In this document: in pieces, positions 1 to 8,566 of the stretch
How positions within the stretch are numbered: the stretch's first letter is position 1
Layout: each line of letters opens with the position of its first letter
Assembly: GCA_937950105.1 (NCBI GenBank)
Contig: CALFEM010000003.1
Span: 1 to 12,390 of the forward strand
Length of the DNA: 12,390 nucleotides
Direction: 5' to 3'
From: an uncultured Alphaproteobacteria bacterium
Lineage (GTDB): Bacteria; Pseudomonadota; Alphaproteobacteria; Rhizobiales; Hyphomicrobiaceae
Notes under the pieces: generated by a model
What the model was told of the DNA's origin: nothing
Databases searched by the model: none
What the model saw: the letters and a program-made list of their open reading frames with translations, nothing else
Translations under genes and position numbers: made by a program

Positions 1-34
1 GTGACTGGAGTTCAGACGTGTGCTCTTCCGATCT
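1..34. other. Illumina TruSeq adapter remnant (artefact)
   Basis: The first 34 bases, starting GTGACTGGAG and ending CTTCCGATCT, match the Illumina TruSeq read-2 adapter as I know it. This is library-construction sequence left untrimmed at a contig end, not genomic DNA. Insert sequence should begin at base 35. Nothing biological should be inferred from this stretch. Confidence 0.97.
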
Positions 35-438
35 AGCCTGGTGCGCGCCGTCTCGCGCGAGCCCGAAAAACGGACCCGGCGACCTCCTGTTTGAACGGAA
101 ACGGCTGGTGCCGCCCGGCCCCGCGTGCGATCAGGCCGGAGCCCGGTCACCCTCGGAGGAGGTGCTTTGAACGGCTTTCGCTGATGGATCAAAGCATTAG
201 GAGCCGCCACGGCATGCCCCGCCGGGCGGCTCGACGAACGGGCTTATACTGGCAAGACGGCAGGCGCGCAAGGTTCTCCATGCTGTTGCCGCGGTTGCGG
301 CCGATGAATGGCGGGCAACCGGCGGTTCAGGCGAGGTTCGGGCCAGTTCGTCCAAAGTCCGGTTTGCGCTGGATCGCCTCGTCGCCCGAGGCGGCATGCC
401 CCGGCGCGAGAGCCGGACCGGATCACCAACCTGTCGCA

Positions 439-452
439 CCGGACCGGTCCGG
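439..452. promoter_or_regulatory. Perfect 14-bp palindrome, candidate operator
   Basis: CCGGACCGGTCCGG is its own reverse complement. Its first nine bases (CCGGACCGG) also occur at 413-421, exactly 26 bp upstream. Paired palindromic sites ahead of an RND pump operon would fit binding by a dimeric repressor such as a TetR-family protein, but this is inference. The composition is very GC-rich, so chance is a real alternative, and no regulator gene is visible in the window. Confidence 0.25.
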
Positions 453-586
453 CTCGCAGCCCGCGGCAGGTACTCCGGGACCGCGGGCGGTTACCGCTGC
501 GAACGACCGCCTGAGCTTGATTTCGTCATCTGACGTATACCTTCAAAGAAAAGCGACGGGTCGGGCCTGAGCCGAGCGTTGCATCG

Positions 587-624
587 GGGGGCCGGACGCC
601 GGCACCCTAACCGCCGAAAGGAAG
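587..624 (+). promoter_or_regulatory. Leader hairpin followed by ribosome binding site of mdtA-like gene
   Basis: GCCGG (591-595) and CCGGC (599-603) form a five-pair GC stem around ACG. Beyond one G/A mismatch, GGG (587-589) pairs with CCC (605-607). Nine bases later comes the purine-rich Shine-Dalgarno GAAAGGAAG (616-624), four bases before the GTG start at 629. The hairpin does not cover the ribosome binding site but sits directly before it. There is no T-run, so it is not an intrinsic terminator in this direction. It could stabilise the mRNA 5' end. A regulatory role is speculation. Confidence 0.4.
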
Positions 625-628
625 CGTC

Positions 629-2116
629 GTGTCGACGATCTCCAAGCTGACCGTGACGATCGGCCTTGCCGCGAGCCTCGCCGGCGGTCTCGTTTATCTG
701 AAACCCGTGCCGGGTGACTGGCTGCCAGCCTGGATGCCGGACGCGGTGCGGACCGCCGTCAGTCAGGATGCACCGGTTGCCACGGCGGCCGAGGGCGATA
801 GCGCGGGCCAGGGCGGCGAAAGGCGTGGCGAGGGCCGTCGCGGCCGCCGCCGGGCCGAAGGTGGTGAAGGCGCCAGCAACAACGGAGGCAGCGGCGGACG
901 GCGTGGCCGCCGCGGCGGCGCGGGAGACGGACCGGTGCCGGTGCTCGTCGCCGATGTCGCCAGGAAGGACGTGCCGGTGATGCTCGAGGGCGTCGGCACG
1001 GCACGGCCGCTGAAAACCGTCACGGTTCGTCCGCAGGTCGACGGCACCATCCAGCACATCGCCTTCGCCGAAGGCCAGGACGTGCGCGAGGGCGATCTGC
1101 TCGCCGAGATCGATCCCGCGACCTACCGCGCCTTGCGCGATCAGGCGGCGGCGAAGGCCACGCTGACCGAGAAGCAGCTCGAAAACGCTCGCCTCGATCT
1201 GACGCGCTACCAGAAGATTCCCGGCGTCGTCGCCGACAAGACGGTCGATACACAGCGCGCGCAGGTGGCGCAGCTCGAAGCCCAGCTCAAGGCCGATACC
1301 GCCGCGCTCGCCAACGCCGAGACGGTGCTCGGCTACACGCGCATCACCTCGCCGATCAGCGGCCGTGTCGGCATGCGCCTCGTCGACGAGGGCAACCTCG
1401 TGCGTTCGGGTGATGGCGGTCTCGTCGTCATCACGCAGATACAACCGATCGCGGTGCTGTTCACGCTGCCGCAGCAGCGGCTGGCGGAGGTCAACCGGGC
1501 GCTGGCCACGGGCGAGGTGCAGGTCGAGGCGCTCGGCACCGACGGGCGCAAGGTGATCGACAAGGGTGTCCTCAAGGTCGTCGACAACCAGATCGACCAG
1601 CAGACCGGCACCGTGAAAATGAAGGCCGACTTCCCCAATGCCGAGCGGCAGCTGTGGCCGGGACAGTTCGCCAACGTGCGTGTGCGCGTCGACACCGAAA
1701 AGGACGCGATCGTTATTCCGCTCTCCGCCGTCCAGCGCGGCCCGAACGGCACGTTTGCGTATGTCGTCGGCGAGGATACGAGTGCCCGCATCACCCCGGT
1801 CACGCTCGGAACCATGACAGAAAGCGAGGCGGTCGTGACAGCCGGCCTCGAAGCTGGCCAGAAGGTCGTGACGTCGGGCTTCGGCCGCTTGAGTGACGGC
1901 GCCAAGGTGACGGTGTCGACTCCGGCTGATCCGGCGGTTCCTTCGGCGCCGCCGGCCGGGCCTGCGAGCCCGCCCGCGGCCTCGAACAGTGACGCGGCGC
2001 CCTCCGCCGCCGTGCAACGCGACGGCGATCAGCGGCGCGGCAACGGCCGCCGCAGCGGCAATGCGCGCGCCGATCGCGACAGCACCACGGCCGACGCCAG
2101 CGGAGCCGTGAGATGA
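629..2116 (+). CDS. mdtA: RND efflux periplasmic adaptor subunit (MdtA-like)
   Basis: This is a membrane fusion protein of 495 aa that would bridge an inner-membrane RND permease to an outer-membrane channel across the periplasm. Residues 8-25 form one hydrophobic N-terminal anchor or signal segment, with no lipobox cysteine. Residues 134-162 (with VDGTIQHIAF) and 234-262 (ITSPISGRVG) are the two halves of the lipoyl-like domain. They flank an alpha-helical hairpin at about 163-232, and beta-barrel and membrane-proximal domains run to about 430. The GTG start at 629 is chosen because GAAAGGAAG lies just upstream and the hydrophobic anchor follows at once. The stop overlaps the next start (ATGA), so translation is probably coupled. 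Two oddities stand out: a Gly/Arg-rich tract at about residues 61-100, and a Pro/Ala then Arg-rich tail after residue 430, neither typical of the family. Family assignment is secure; the MdtA label rests mainly on the gene order and the neighbouring permeases. Confidence 0.93.
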   Translation: MSTISKLTVTIGLAASLAGGLVYLKPVPGDWLPAWMPDAVRTAVSQDAPVATAAEGDSAGQGGERRGEGRRGRRRAEGGEGASNNGGSGGRRGRRGGAGDGPVPVLVADVARKDVPVMLEGVGTARPLKTVTVRPQVDGTIQHIAFAEGQDVREGDLLAEIDPATYRALRDQAAAKATLTEKQLENARLDLTRYQKIPGVVADKTVDTQRAQVAQLEAQLKADTAALANAETVLGYTRITSPISGRVGMRLVDEGNLVRSGDGGLVVITQIQPIAVLFTLPQQRLAEVNRALATGEVQVEALGTDGRKVIDKGVLKVVDNQIDQQTGTVKMKADFPNAERQLWPGQFANVRVRVDTEKDAIVIPLSAVQRGPNGTFAYVVGEDTSARITPVTLGTMTESEAVVTAGLEAGQKVVTSGFGRLSDGAKVTVSTPADPAVPSAPPAGPASPPAASNSDAAPSAAVQRDGDQRRGNGRRSGNARADRDSTTADASGAVR

Positions 2117-5100
2117 GCGTTTCGCTGCCCTTCATCCGGCGGCCGATCGCGACCACGCTGCTGACGGTGGCGACACTGATCGGCGGCTGGCTCGGCTATC
2201 TGCTGTTGCCGATCTCTTCGCTACCGCAGGTCGATTTCCCCACCATCCAGGTGACGACCGAGCTGCCCGGCGCCAACCCGGACACGATGGCAAACCTCGT
2301 CACCGCGCCGCTCGAGCGCCAGCTCGGACAGATCGCGTCGCTGGACTCGATGGTCTCGTCGTCGTCGCTCGGCATCAGCCAGATCACGCTGCAGTTCGCG
2401 CTCGATCGCGACATCGACGCGGCCGCGCAGGACGTGCAGGCGGCGATCGACGCGGCCGGCTCGACGCTGCCGCGCAACCTGCCGTTTCCGCCCACCTACT
2501 CGAAGGTGAACCCGGCCGACGCGCCGATCGTCACGCTGGCAATGACGTCGGACACGGTGTCCCTGCGCACGCTCTCCGATCTCGCCGACACGCTGATCGC
2601 GCAGCGTCTCTCCGCTGTGTCGGGTGTCGGTCACGTCACCGTCGAGGGTGGTATCAAACCGGCGGTGCGGATCAAGGCCGATCTGGCCCGGCTCGCGTCC
2701 TATGGCTTGTCGATGTCGGACCTGCGCCAGGCGATCGCGGCGGCCAACGTGGTCGGGCCGAAGGGCTCGCTCGACGGCAGCGACCAGACCTACACCATCT
2801 CCGCCAACGACCAGATCTCGAATGCGGAGCAGTACCGCACGGTCGTCGTGGCCTGGCGCAACAGCGCGCCGGTGTTTCTCACCGATGTCGCCGAGGTCAC
2901 GGACGGGCTCGAGAACACGCGCGTCGGCAGCTGGTATCAGGGCAAGACGGCGGTCGTCATCAACGTGCAGCGCCAGCCCGGTGCCAACGTCATCGACACG
3001 GTCGAGCGCATCGGGCGCGAGATGCCGCGCATCGAGAAGGCGATGCCGCAGGGCGTCAAGCTGACGACGGTACACGATCGTACGGGTACCATCCGCGCGT
3101 CCGTGCATGACGTGCAGTTCACGCTGGTGCTGGCGACGATCCTCGTCGTGCTGGTCGTGCTGGTGTTCCTTCGCTCGCTGCGCGCCACCATCATCGCCGG
3201 CATCGCGCTGCCCGTATCGCTCGTCGCTACCTTCGGCGTCATGTGGTTCATGGGCTTCTCGCTCGACAACCTGTCGCTTATGGCGCTCACCATCGCCACC
3301 GGCTTCGTCGTCGACGACGCCATCGTCATGATCGAGAACGTCGTCCGTCACATCGAGGACGGCGACAAGCCGATGGATGCGGCGATCAAGGGCGCCGGCG
3401 AGATCGGCTTCACCGTCATCTCGCTCACCATGTCGCTGATCGCGGTGTTCATACCGCTGCTGTTCATGACCGGCATCGTCGGGCGCATGTTCCGCGAGTT
3501 CGCGCTGACGCTGACGGCGGCGGTCGTCGTATCGGCCATCGTCTCGCTGACGCTGGTGCCGATGCTCGCGGCCTATCTGATGCGCGCGGCGCCGGACAGG
3601 AGCGACGAACGGCCCGGGCTGCTGTCGCGCTTCTCGGGCGGCGTCACCGACACCTACATGCGCTCGCTCGGCTTCGTGCTGCGGCACGAGTGGGCGACGC
3701 TGCTGGCCACACTCGGCACCGTCGGGCTGACACTCTGGCTCTATATGGCCGTGCCGAAGAGCCTGCTGCCATTGCAGGACACCGGCCTCGTCACCGCCAC
3801 CATAGAAGCGGCGCCGACGTCCTCGTTCGAGGCCATGGCGCGGTTGCAGGACGACGTGACGACACGCATCCGCCGCGACCGCGACGTGACCGGCGTCGTC
3901 GCCATCGTCGGCGTCAGCGAACTCAATCCGACGCCGAACGTGGCGCATCTCAAGGTGACGCTCGCCCCGCGAGGCGAGCGTGCATCGACCGCCGACGAGG
4001 TCATGCGCCGTCTCGAACGCGAGGTGGAGCAGATCCCCGGCGTGGTCGCGACATTCAAGAGCGTGCAGGACGTGCAGATCGCGACGCGCTCATCGCCGGC
4101 TCTCTACCAGTACACGCTGGTCGGCGCCGAGGGCGGCGAGGTGAAGCGCTGGGCCGAGCGTCTCGCCGATCGCCTGCGCCGCGCGCCGCAACTCGCGGAT
4201 GTCGGCACGGATCTGCAGGACGGAGGTCTGCGCGCCGTCGTCAATGTCGATCGTGCCACCGCCGGCCGTCTCGGCGTCTCGATGGCGGCGATCAACGACG
4301 CGCTGAACGATGCCTACGGGCAGCGCCAGATCTCGACCATCTTCGCGCAGGCCAACCAGTATCGCGTGGTGCTCGAGGCCGGCGATCGCTTCAGCCGTGA
4401 TCCGTCGTCGCTGGCGCGCATCTACGTGCCGTCGAGCAACGGCGCGCAAGTGCCGTTGTCGGCGGTGGCGCGCGTCGAGCGTGTCGCGGCGCCGCTCGCG
4501 ATCCTGCATCAGGAGCAGTTTCCGTCGGTCACCATCTCCTACAACCTGGCGCCGGGCGTAGCGCTGTCGGAAGCGATCCGGGTCGTCGAGGCAGTGAAGG
4601 CGGATGTCGGTCTGCCGACCTCGGTGACGGGCAGCTATTCGGGTGACGCGGCCGAGTTCTCGCGGGCGCTCGACGGCCAGCCCTGGCTGATCCTCGCGGC
4701 GATCGTCTGCATCTACATCGTGCTCGGCGTGCTCTACGAGAGCTACGTGCATCCGTTCACGATCCTGACGACGCTGCCCTCAGCCGGCATCGGTGCCCTG
4801 CTGGCGCTCATGCTGACAGGCATGGACCTGTCGCTGGTCGCGCTGATCGGCATCGTTCTGCTGATGGGCATCGTCAAGAAAAACGCGATCCTGATGATCG
4901 ACTTCGCGCTCGAAGCCGAGCGTCAGCGCGGCGCGACGCCACGCGAGGCGATCATCGAAGCCTGCCACCTGCGCTTCCGCCCGATCCTGATGACGACGCT
5001 GGCCGCGCTGCTCGGCGCGCTGCCGCTCGCCATCGAGAGCGGTACGGGGTCGGAGCTGCGCAATCCGCTCGGCGTGACGATCGTCGGCGGCCTGCTGCTG

Positions 5101-5259
5101 TCGCAACTGCTGACGCTCTACACGACGCCGGTGATCTACCTGACCATGGAACGCTTGCGGCAGCGGCTGTCGCGCCAGCGGGATGTGGCCGAGGCTGAGC
5201 GCGCGACGCCGGTGTCTGTCACCGCACCGGTCGCTGCGCCTGCGGAGTCGTCGCCATGA
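2113..5259 (+). CDS. mdtB: RND multidrug efflux permease, MdtB-like
   Basis: This is an inner-membrane proton/drug antiporter of the HAE-1 RND family, 1048 aa, the usual length. Its architecture is TM1 (about 12-30), a large periplasmic loop, TM2-TM6 (about 335-490), TM7 (about 525-545), a second periplasmic loop, and TM8-TM12 from about 857. The proton-relay pair Asp401-Asp402 lies in TM4 within GFVVDDAIVMIENV. The second-half motif MGIVKKN is at 918-924 and LYTTPVIY at 1002-1009. Segments such as YSKVNPADAPI, KGSLDG, ISANDQ and NVQRQPGANVI resemble E. coli MdtB more than MdtC, as I recall those proteins. Start: GGAG at 2102-2105, seven bases before the ATG, which overlaps the previous stop by four bases. 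The last 35 or so residues are an Ala/Pro-rich cytoplasmic tail. It probably forms a mixed trimer with the next gene product. Substrate cannot be told from sequence. Confidence 0.95.
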   Translation: MSVSLPFIRRPIATTLLTVATLIGGWLGYLLLPISSLPQVDFPTIQVTTELPGANPDTMANLVTAPLERQLGQIASLDSMVSSSSLGISQITLQFALDRDIDAAAQDVQAAIDAAGSTLPRNLPFPPTYSKVNPADAPIVTLAMTSDTVSLRTLSDLADTLIAQRLSAVSGVGHVTVEGGIKPAVRIKADLARLASYGLSMSDLRQAIAAANVVGPKGSLDGSDQTYTISANDQISNAEQYRTVVVAWRNSAPVFLTDVAEVTDGLENTRVGSWYQGKTAVVINVQRQPGANVIDTVERIGREMPRIEKAMPQGVKLTTVHDRTGTIRASVHDVQFTLVLATILVVLVVLVFLRSLRATIIAGIALPVSLVATFGVMWFMGFSLDNLSLMALTIATGFVVDDAIVMIENVVRHIEDGDKPMDAAIKGAGEIGFTVISLTMSLIAVFIPLLFMTGIVGRMFREFALTLTAAVVVSAIVSLTLVPMLAAYLMRAAPDRSDERPGLLSRFSGGVTDTYMRSLGFVLRHEWATLLATLGTVGLTLWLYMAVPKSLLPLQDTGLVTATIEAAPTSSFEAMARLQDDVTTRIRRDRDVTGVVAIVGVSELNPTPNVAHLKVTLAPRGERASTADEVMRRLEREVEQIPGVVATFKSVQDVQIATRSSPALYQYTLVGAEGGEVKRWAERLADRLRRAPQLADVGTDLQDGGLRAVVNVDRATAGRLGVSMAAINDALNDAYGQRQISTIFAQANQYRVVLEAGDRFSRDPSSLARIYVPSSNGAQVPLSAVARVERVAAPLAILHQEQFPSVTISYNLAPGVALSEAIRVVEAVKADVGLPTSVTGSYSGDAAEFSRALDGQPWLILAAIVCIYIVLGVLYESYVHPFTILTTLPSAGIGALLALMLTGMDLSLVALIGIVLLMGIVKKNAILMIDFALEAERQRGATPREAIIEACHLRFRPILMTTLAALLGALPLAIESGTGSELRNPLGVTIVGGLLLSQLLTLYTTPVIYLTMERLRQRLSRQRDVAEAERATPVSVTAPVAAPAESSP

Positions 5260-8200
5260 GCGGGCCCGGCAACGACGTCATCACGCCTGCCGACAAGCCG
5301 GTCGCGGCGGCGCTGGAACGCATCTCGTCGGGCTTCTCGCGCCCGTTCATTCTGCGCCCCGTTGCAACGACGCTGCTCGCCATCGCCATCCTGCTCGCCG
5401 GCGTCGTCGCGTTCCGTGTCCTCGCGGTCGCCAGCCTGCCCTCGGTCGACATGCCGACCATTCGCGTCAGCGCGACCCGACCCGGCGCCGATCCCGCGAC
5501 CATGGCGTCGACGGTCGCCGCGCCGCTCGAGCGCCGGCTCGGCCAGATCGCCGGCGTTACCGAGATGACGTCGGTCAACGCCCTCGGCTCGACGCGCATC
5601 GTGCTTCAGTTCGACCTCGGCCGCTCGATCGACGGCGCCGCGCAGGACGTGCAAGCCGCGCTCAACGCCGCCGCCGCCGATCTGCCGAGCGACATGCCGA
5701 CGCTGCCGAGCTTCCGCAAGGCCAACCCCAACGCCATGCCGGTCATCATCCTGGCGATGACGTCCGACACCATGCCGGCCTCCGCCATCTTCGATGCCGC
5801 CGATACCACGGTCGTTCAGCGTATCGCCCAGATCGACGGCGTCGGCGAGGTCAACGTCTCCGGCGCGGAACAGCCGGCGATCCGCGTCCGGCTCGATCCG
5901 GTGCGGATCGCCGCCATGGGTCTCACCAGCGAGGACGTGCGCTCGGCGATCGTCAACGCCAACACGCTCGCCCCGCTCGGCTCGATCGACGGCGCCGACG
6001 AATTGATCGCACTCGACACCAATGCGCAGATCCGCACCGTGGACGAATATCGCGACATCATCGTCAAGACCGCGGCGGGCGTGCCGGTGAAGCTGGGAGA
6101 CATTGCCGAGGTCGTGCAGGGCACGCGCAACTCGCGCTCGTCGGCGTTCTTCAACCTGAAGCCCGCCGTGCTGCTGATGATCGCCAAACAGGCGGACGCC
6201 AACGTCATCGAGACGGTCGATCGCGTCAAGGAGCTGCTGCCGGAACTCAAACGCTGGATTCCGGCAGGCATCGACATTTCGGTGCTCTCCGATCGCACGG
6301 CGACCATCCGCGCCTCGGTTCACGACATGGAGCTGACGCTGGCGCTGTCGATCGCGCTGGTGATGCTGGTGGTGTTCGTATTCCTGCGCCGCTCGGCACC
6401 CACCATCGCCGCCGGCATCACGGTGCCGCTGGCGCTGGCCGGCACCATCGCGCTGATGTGGGTCGCGGGCTTCTCCATCAACAACCTGACGCTGATGGCC
6501 CTCGCCATCTCGGTCGGGTTCGTCGTCGATGACGCCATCGTCATGATCGAGAACGTGCATCGCAATCTCGAACGTGGGTTGACGCCGATCCACACGGCGC
6601 TGGCGGGCGCGCGCGAGATCGGCTTCACCGTGCTCGCCATCTCGATCTCGCTGGTCGCGGCGTTCATTCCGCTGCTGTTCATGGGCGGCATCGCCGGCAA
6701 GCTGCTCAACGAGTTCGCCGTGACCATGACGTTCGCGATCGCGGTCTCGACGTTGGTGTCGCTGTCGGTGACGCCGATGGTGCTGGCGCATTACGTCCGG
6801 CACGCGCCCGATCGCAGGCCCTCCCGGTTCGATTCCATGATCGAAGGCGGTCTCGCCCGTCTCGCCAGTGGCTACACGCGCACGCTCGACGTTGCATTGA
6901 ACTGGAAGAAGATGACGCTGCTGTCGCTCGTCGGCGTCATCGCGGCGACGGTGCTCGTTTTCGTGCAGATGCCGAAGGGGCTGTTTCCGCAGGACGACAC
7001 CGGCCTCGTCATGGCGAGCATGGAGGGTGCCGCGGACACCTCGTTCGAGAAGCTCAACGAGCTGGCGAAGCGAGCAGTCGAGATCGTCCTCGCGGATACA
7101 GCGGTCGAAAGCGTCGGTTCCTCGGTCGGAGCGTCGTTCTTCGGCGGGCCGTCGAACTCGGCGCGCATGTTCGTCGCGCTGAAGCCGATCGAGCAGCGCG
7201 GCGGCAAGACCTCGCAGCAGGTGATCGACCGTCTGCGCGGACCGCTGTCGGGCATCCCCGGTCTCAGCGTCTTTCCGCGCGCCATGCAGGACATGCGCGG
7301 CGGGGGGCGCGATTCCAAGTACAGTTACCAGTTGACGCTGTGGGGCACGGACGTCGACGAACTGTACGGCTGGGTGCCGCGCGTCGTCGAGGCGATGAAG
7401 GCGGTGCCCGGCCTCGCCGACGTGACGACGGATCGCGAGCAGGGCGGGCTCGAACTCAAGGTGGCCGTCGACAAGCAGGCGGCGGCGCGGCTCGGCGTCA
7501 GCGTGCAGGATATCGACAGCGCGCTCGGCAATGCGTTTGCGCAGAAGCAGGTGTCGGTGATCTACAGCGCGCGCAACCAGTATCGCGTGATCCTCGAGAT
7601 CGATCCGAAGCTGCAGCGCGATCCGACCGATCTCGACAACGTCTACGTCCGCGCGCGCGATGGCGCGCCGATCCCGATCCGCTCGGTGATCCGCACGGAG
7701 CGCGGACTGGCGCCCCTGGTCGTCAATCACCAGGGACCTTTCCCCGCGGTCACCGTCAGCTACAACCTGGCGGCCGGCATGACGCTCGACGAGGCGCAGA
7801 CGAATATCGCCAATGCGCTGGCGCGCCTCGGTGCACCGGAGTCGCTGCGCATCGAGGCAGCGGGCGATGCAAAGACCCAGCGCCAGGGGGCGGGTGCCCA
7901 GCCGTTGCTGATCCTCGCGGCACTTTTAGCGGTCTACATCGTGCTCGGCGTGCTCTACGAGAGCTACGCGCACCCGTTGACGATCATCTCGACGCTGCCG
8001 TCGGCCGGGCTCGGCGCGCTGCTGGCGTTGTGGCTCGCCGGCATGGAGCTGTCGATGATCGCCTTCATCGGCATCATCCTGCTCATCGGCATCGTCAAGA
8101 AGAACGGTATCATGCTGGTCGACTTCGCGCTCGACGCCGAACGCCGGCTGGGGCTGCCGCCGCTGGACGCCATCCGTGCCGCCGCGCGCGAGCGCTTCCG

Positions 8201-8483
8201 GCCGATCCTGATGACATCGCTGGCGGCGATCTTCGGCGCCATTCCGCTGGCGATCGCGGCCGGTCCCGGTGCGGAGCTGCGCCGCCCGCTTGGCGTCGCC
8301 ATCATCGGTGGCCTCGTCGTGTCGCAGATCCTGACGCTGTACACGACGCCCGTCATCTACCTGATGCTCGACCGCCTGCACCGGAAGCTGTGGGGCAAGG
8401 GCGCCGAGACGACGGCGGCGGCGGACACGCCGGCCGAAGTCGACGTTCAAGCTGGGCAGCAACCGGCTGCCAGTTCGACCTAA
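5256..8483 (+). CDS. mdtC: RND multidrug efflux permease, MdtC-like
   Basis: This is the second HAE-1 RND permease of the operon, 1075 aa, predicted to pair with the upstream permease in a heteromeric inner-membrane trimer as in MdtBC. It has the same 12-TM plan. The proton-relay pair Asp425-Asp426 lies in GFVVDDAIVMIENV and IGIVKKN is at 944-950. MdtC-like segments include the FRKANP motif after the first periplasmic repeat, KPAVLLMI, and the LPELKRWIPAGID region. The N-terminus carries about 27 hydrophilic residues before FSRPFILRP, where the family's conserved TM1 lead-in begins. The start is nevertheless supported by GGAG at 5244-5247 and the ATGA overlap with the preceding stop. The cytoplasmic C-terminal tail is Ala-rich. 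Both permeases keep the aspartate pair, so neither is obviously inactive in proton transfer. Transcription ends into the convergent infC region at about 8490-8560. Confidence 0.95.
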   Translation: MSGPGNDVITPADKPVAAALERISSGFSRPFILRPVATTLLAIAILLAGVVAFRVLAVASLPSVDMPTIRVSATRPGADPATMASTVAAPLERRLGQIAGVTEMTSVNALGSTRIVLQFDLGRSIDGAAQDVQAALNAAAADLPSDMPTLPSFRKANPNAMPVIILAMTSDTMPASAIFDAADTTVVQRIAQIDGVGEVNVSGAEQPAIRVRLDPVRIAAMGLTSEDVRSAIVNANTLAPLGSIDGADELIALDTNAQIRTVDEYRDIIVKTAAGVPVKLGDIAEVVQGTRNSRSSAFFNLKPAVLLMIAKQADANVIETVDRVKELLPELKRWIPAGIDISVLSDRTATIRASVHDMELTLALSIALVMLVVFVFLRRSAPTIAAGITVPLALAGTIALMWVAGFSINNLTLMALAISVGFVVDDAIVMIENVHRNLERGLTPIHTALAGAREIGFTVLAISISLVAAFIPLLFMGGIAGKLLNEFAVTMTFAIAVSTLVSLSVTPMVLAHYVRHAPDRRPSRFDSMIEGGLARLASGYTRTLDVALNWKKMTLLSLVGVIAATVLVFVQMPKGLFPQDDTGLVMASMEGAADTSFEKLNELAKRAVEIVLADTAVESVGSSVGASFFGGPSNSARMFVALKPIEQRGGKTSQQVIDRLRGPLSGIPGLSVFPRAMQDMRGGGRDSKYSYQLTLWGTDVDELYGWVPRVVEAMKAVPGLADVTTDREQGGLELKVAVDKQAAARLGVSVQDIDSALGNAFAQKQVSVIYSARNQYRVILEIDPKLQRDPTDLDNVYVRARDGAPIPIRSVIRTERGLAPLVVNHQGPFPAVTVSYNLAAGMTLDEAQTNIANALARLGAPESLRIEAAGDAKTQRQGAGAQPLLILAALLAVYIVLGVLYESYAHPLTIISTLPSAGLGALLALWLAGMELSMIAFIGIILLIGIVKKNGIMLVDFALDAERRLGLPPLDAIRAAARERFRPILMTSLAAIFGAIPLAIAAGPGAELRRPLGVAIIGGLVVSQILTLYTTPVIYLMLDRLHRKLWGKGAETTAAADTPAEVDVQAGQQPAASST

Positions 8484-8500
8484 CCGCTCTCGGCGTGCGC

Positions 8501-8536
8501 AAAACAAAAGGCACGCGCCTTTCAAAGCGCGTGCCT
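8501..8536 (-). terminator. Intrinsic terminator of infC
   Basis: On the minus strand a perfect 10-bp GC-rich stem AGGCACGCGC / GCGCGTGCCT (8527-8536 with 8509-8518, 8-nt loop) is followed directly by TTTTGTTTT (8508 down to 8500). This is a classic Rho-independent terminator, about 30 bases after the infC stop. In the plus direction the same stem is followed by CGAATGTGG, without a T-run, so it should be weak or inactive for the pump operon, though the stem may still protect that mRNA's 3' end. Confidence 0.9.
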
Positions 8537-8566
8537 CGAATGTGGGGCGGGGGCCTGTCGCGCAGC

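Larger units (their letters stand above)
35..628. other. Non-coding leader region, no supportable gene
   Basis: About 590 bases lie between the adapter and the first gene. Open frames exist here, including a plus-strand one at 91-570 and minus-strand ones at 197-439. Their translations are rich in Arg, Pro, Ala and Gly, have no recognisable fold or motif, and no convincing ribosome binding site decides a start, so I do not call them genes. The region carries a perfect palindrome (439-452), a nearby partial copy of it (413-421), an 11-bp direct repeat GGCATGCCCCG (211-221 and 393-403), and a hairpin at 587-607. A -10-like TATACC lies at 536-541 but has no well-spaced -35 box. The promoter of the efflux operon is presumably here, but I cannot place it. 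Remnants of a decayed gene cannot be excluded. Confidence 0.6.

Noticed and set aside
211..403. 11-bp direct repeat GGCATGCCCCG (211-221, 393-403) considered as attachment or mobile-element ends
   Set aside because: Too short, no transposase or integrase gene and no flanking inverted repeats; consistent with chance in GC-rich sequence.
91..570. Plus-strand open frame of 159 codons upstream of the pump operon
   Set aside because: No motif, no clear ribosome binding site, composition like random GC-rich DNA, and competing frames of similar length on the other strand.
2221..3948. Minus-strand open frame of 575 codons, and a similar one at 491-2017
   Set aside because: Same cause: high-GC shadow frames antisense to well-supported pump genes, with low-complexity translations and no recognisable domain.
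5136..7730. Very long minus-strand open frame (864 codons) antisense to the permease genes
   Set aside because: Its translation is repetitive Arg/His/Asp/Gln-rich sequence with no fold, as expected opposite GC-biased third positions. The plus-strand permeases in the same region are unmistakable.
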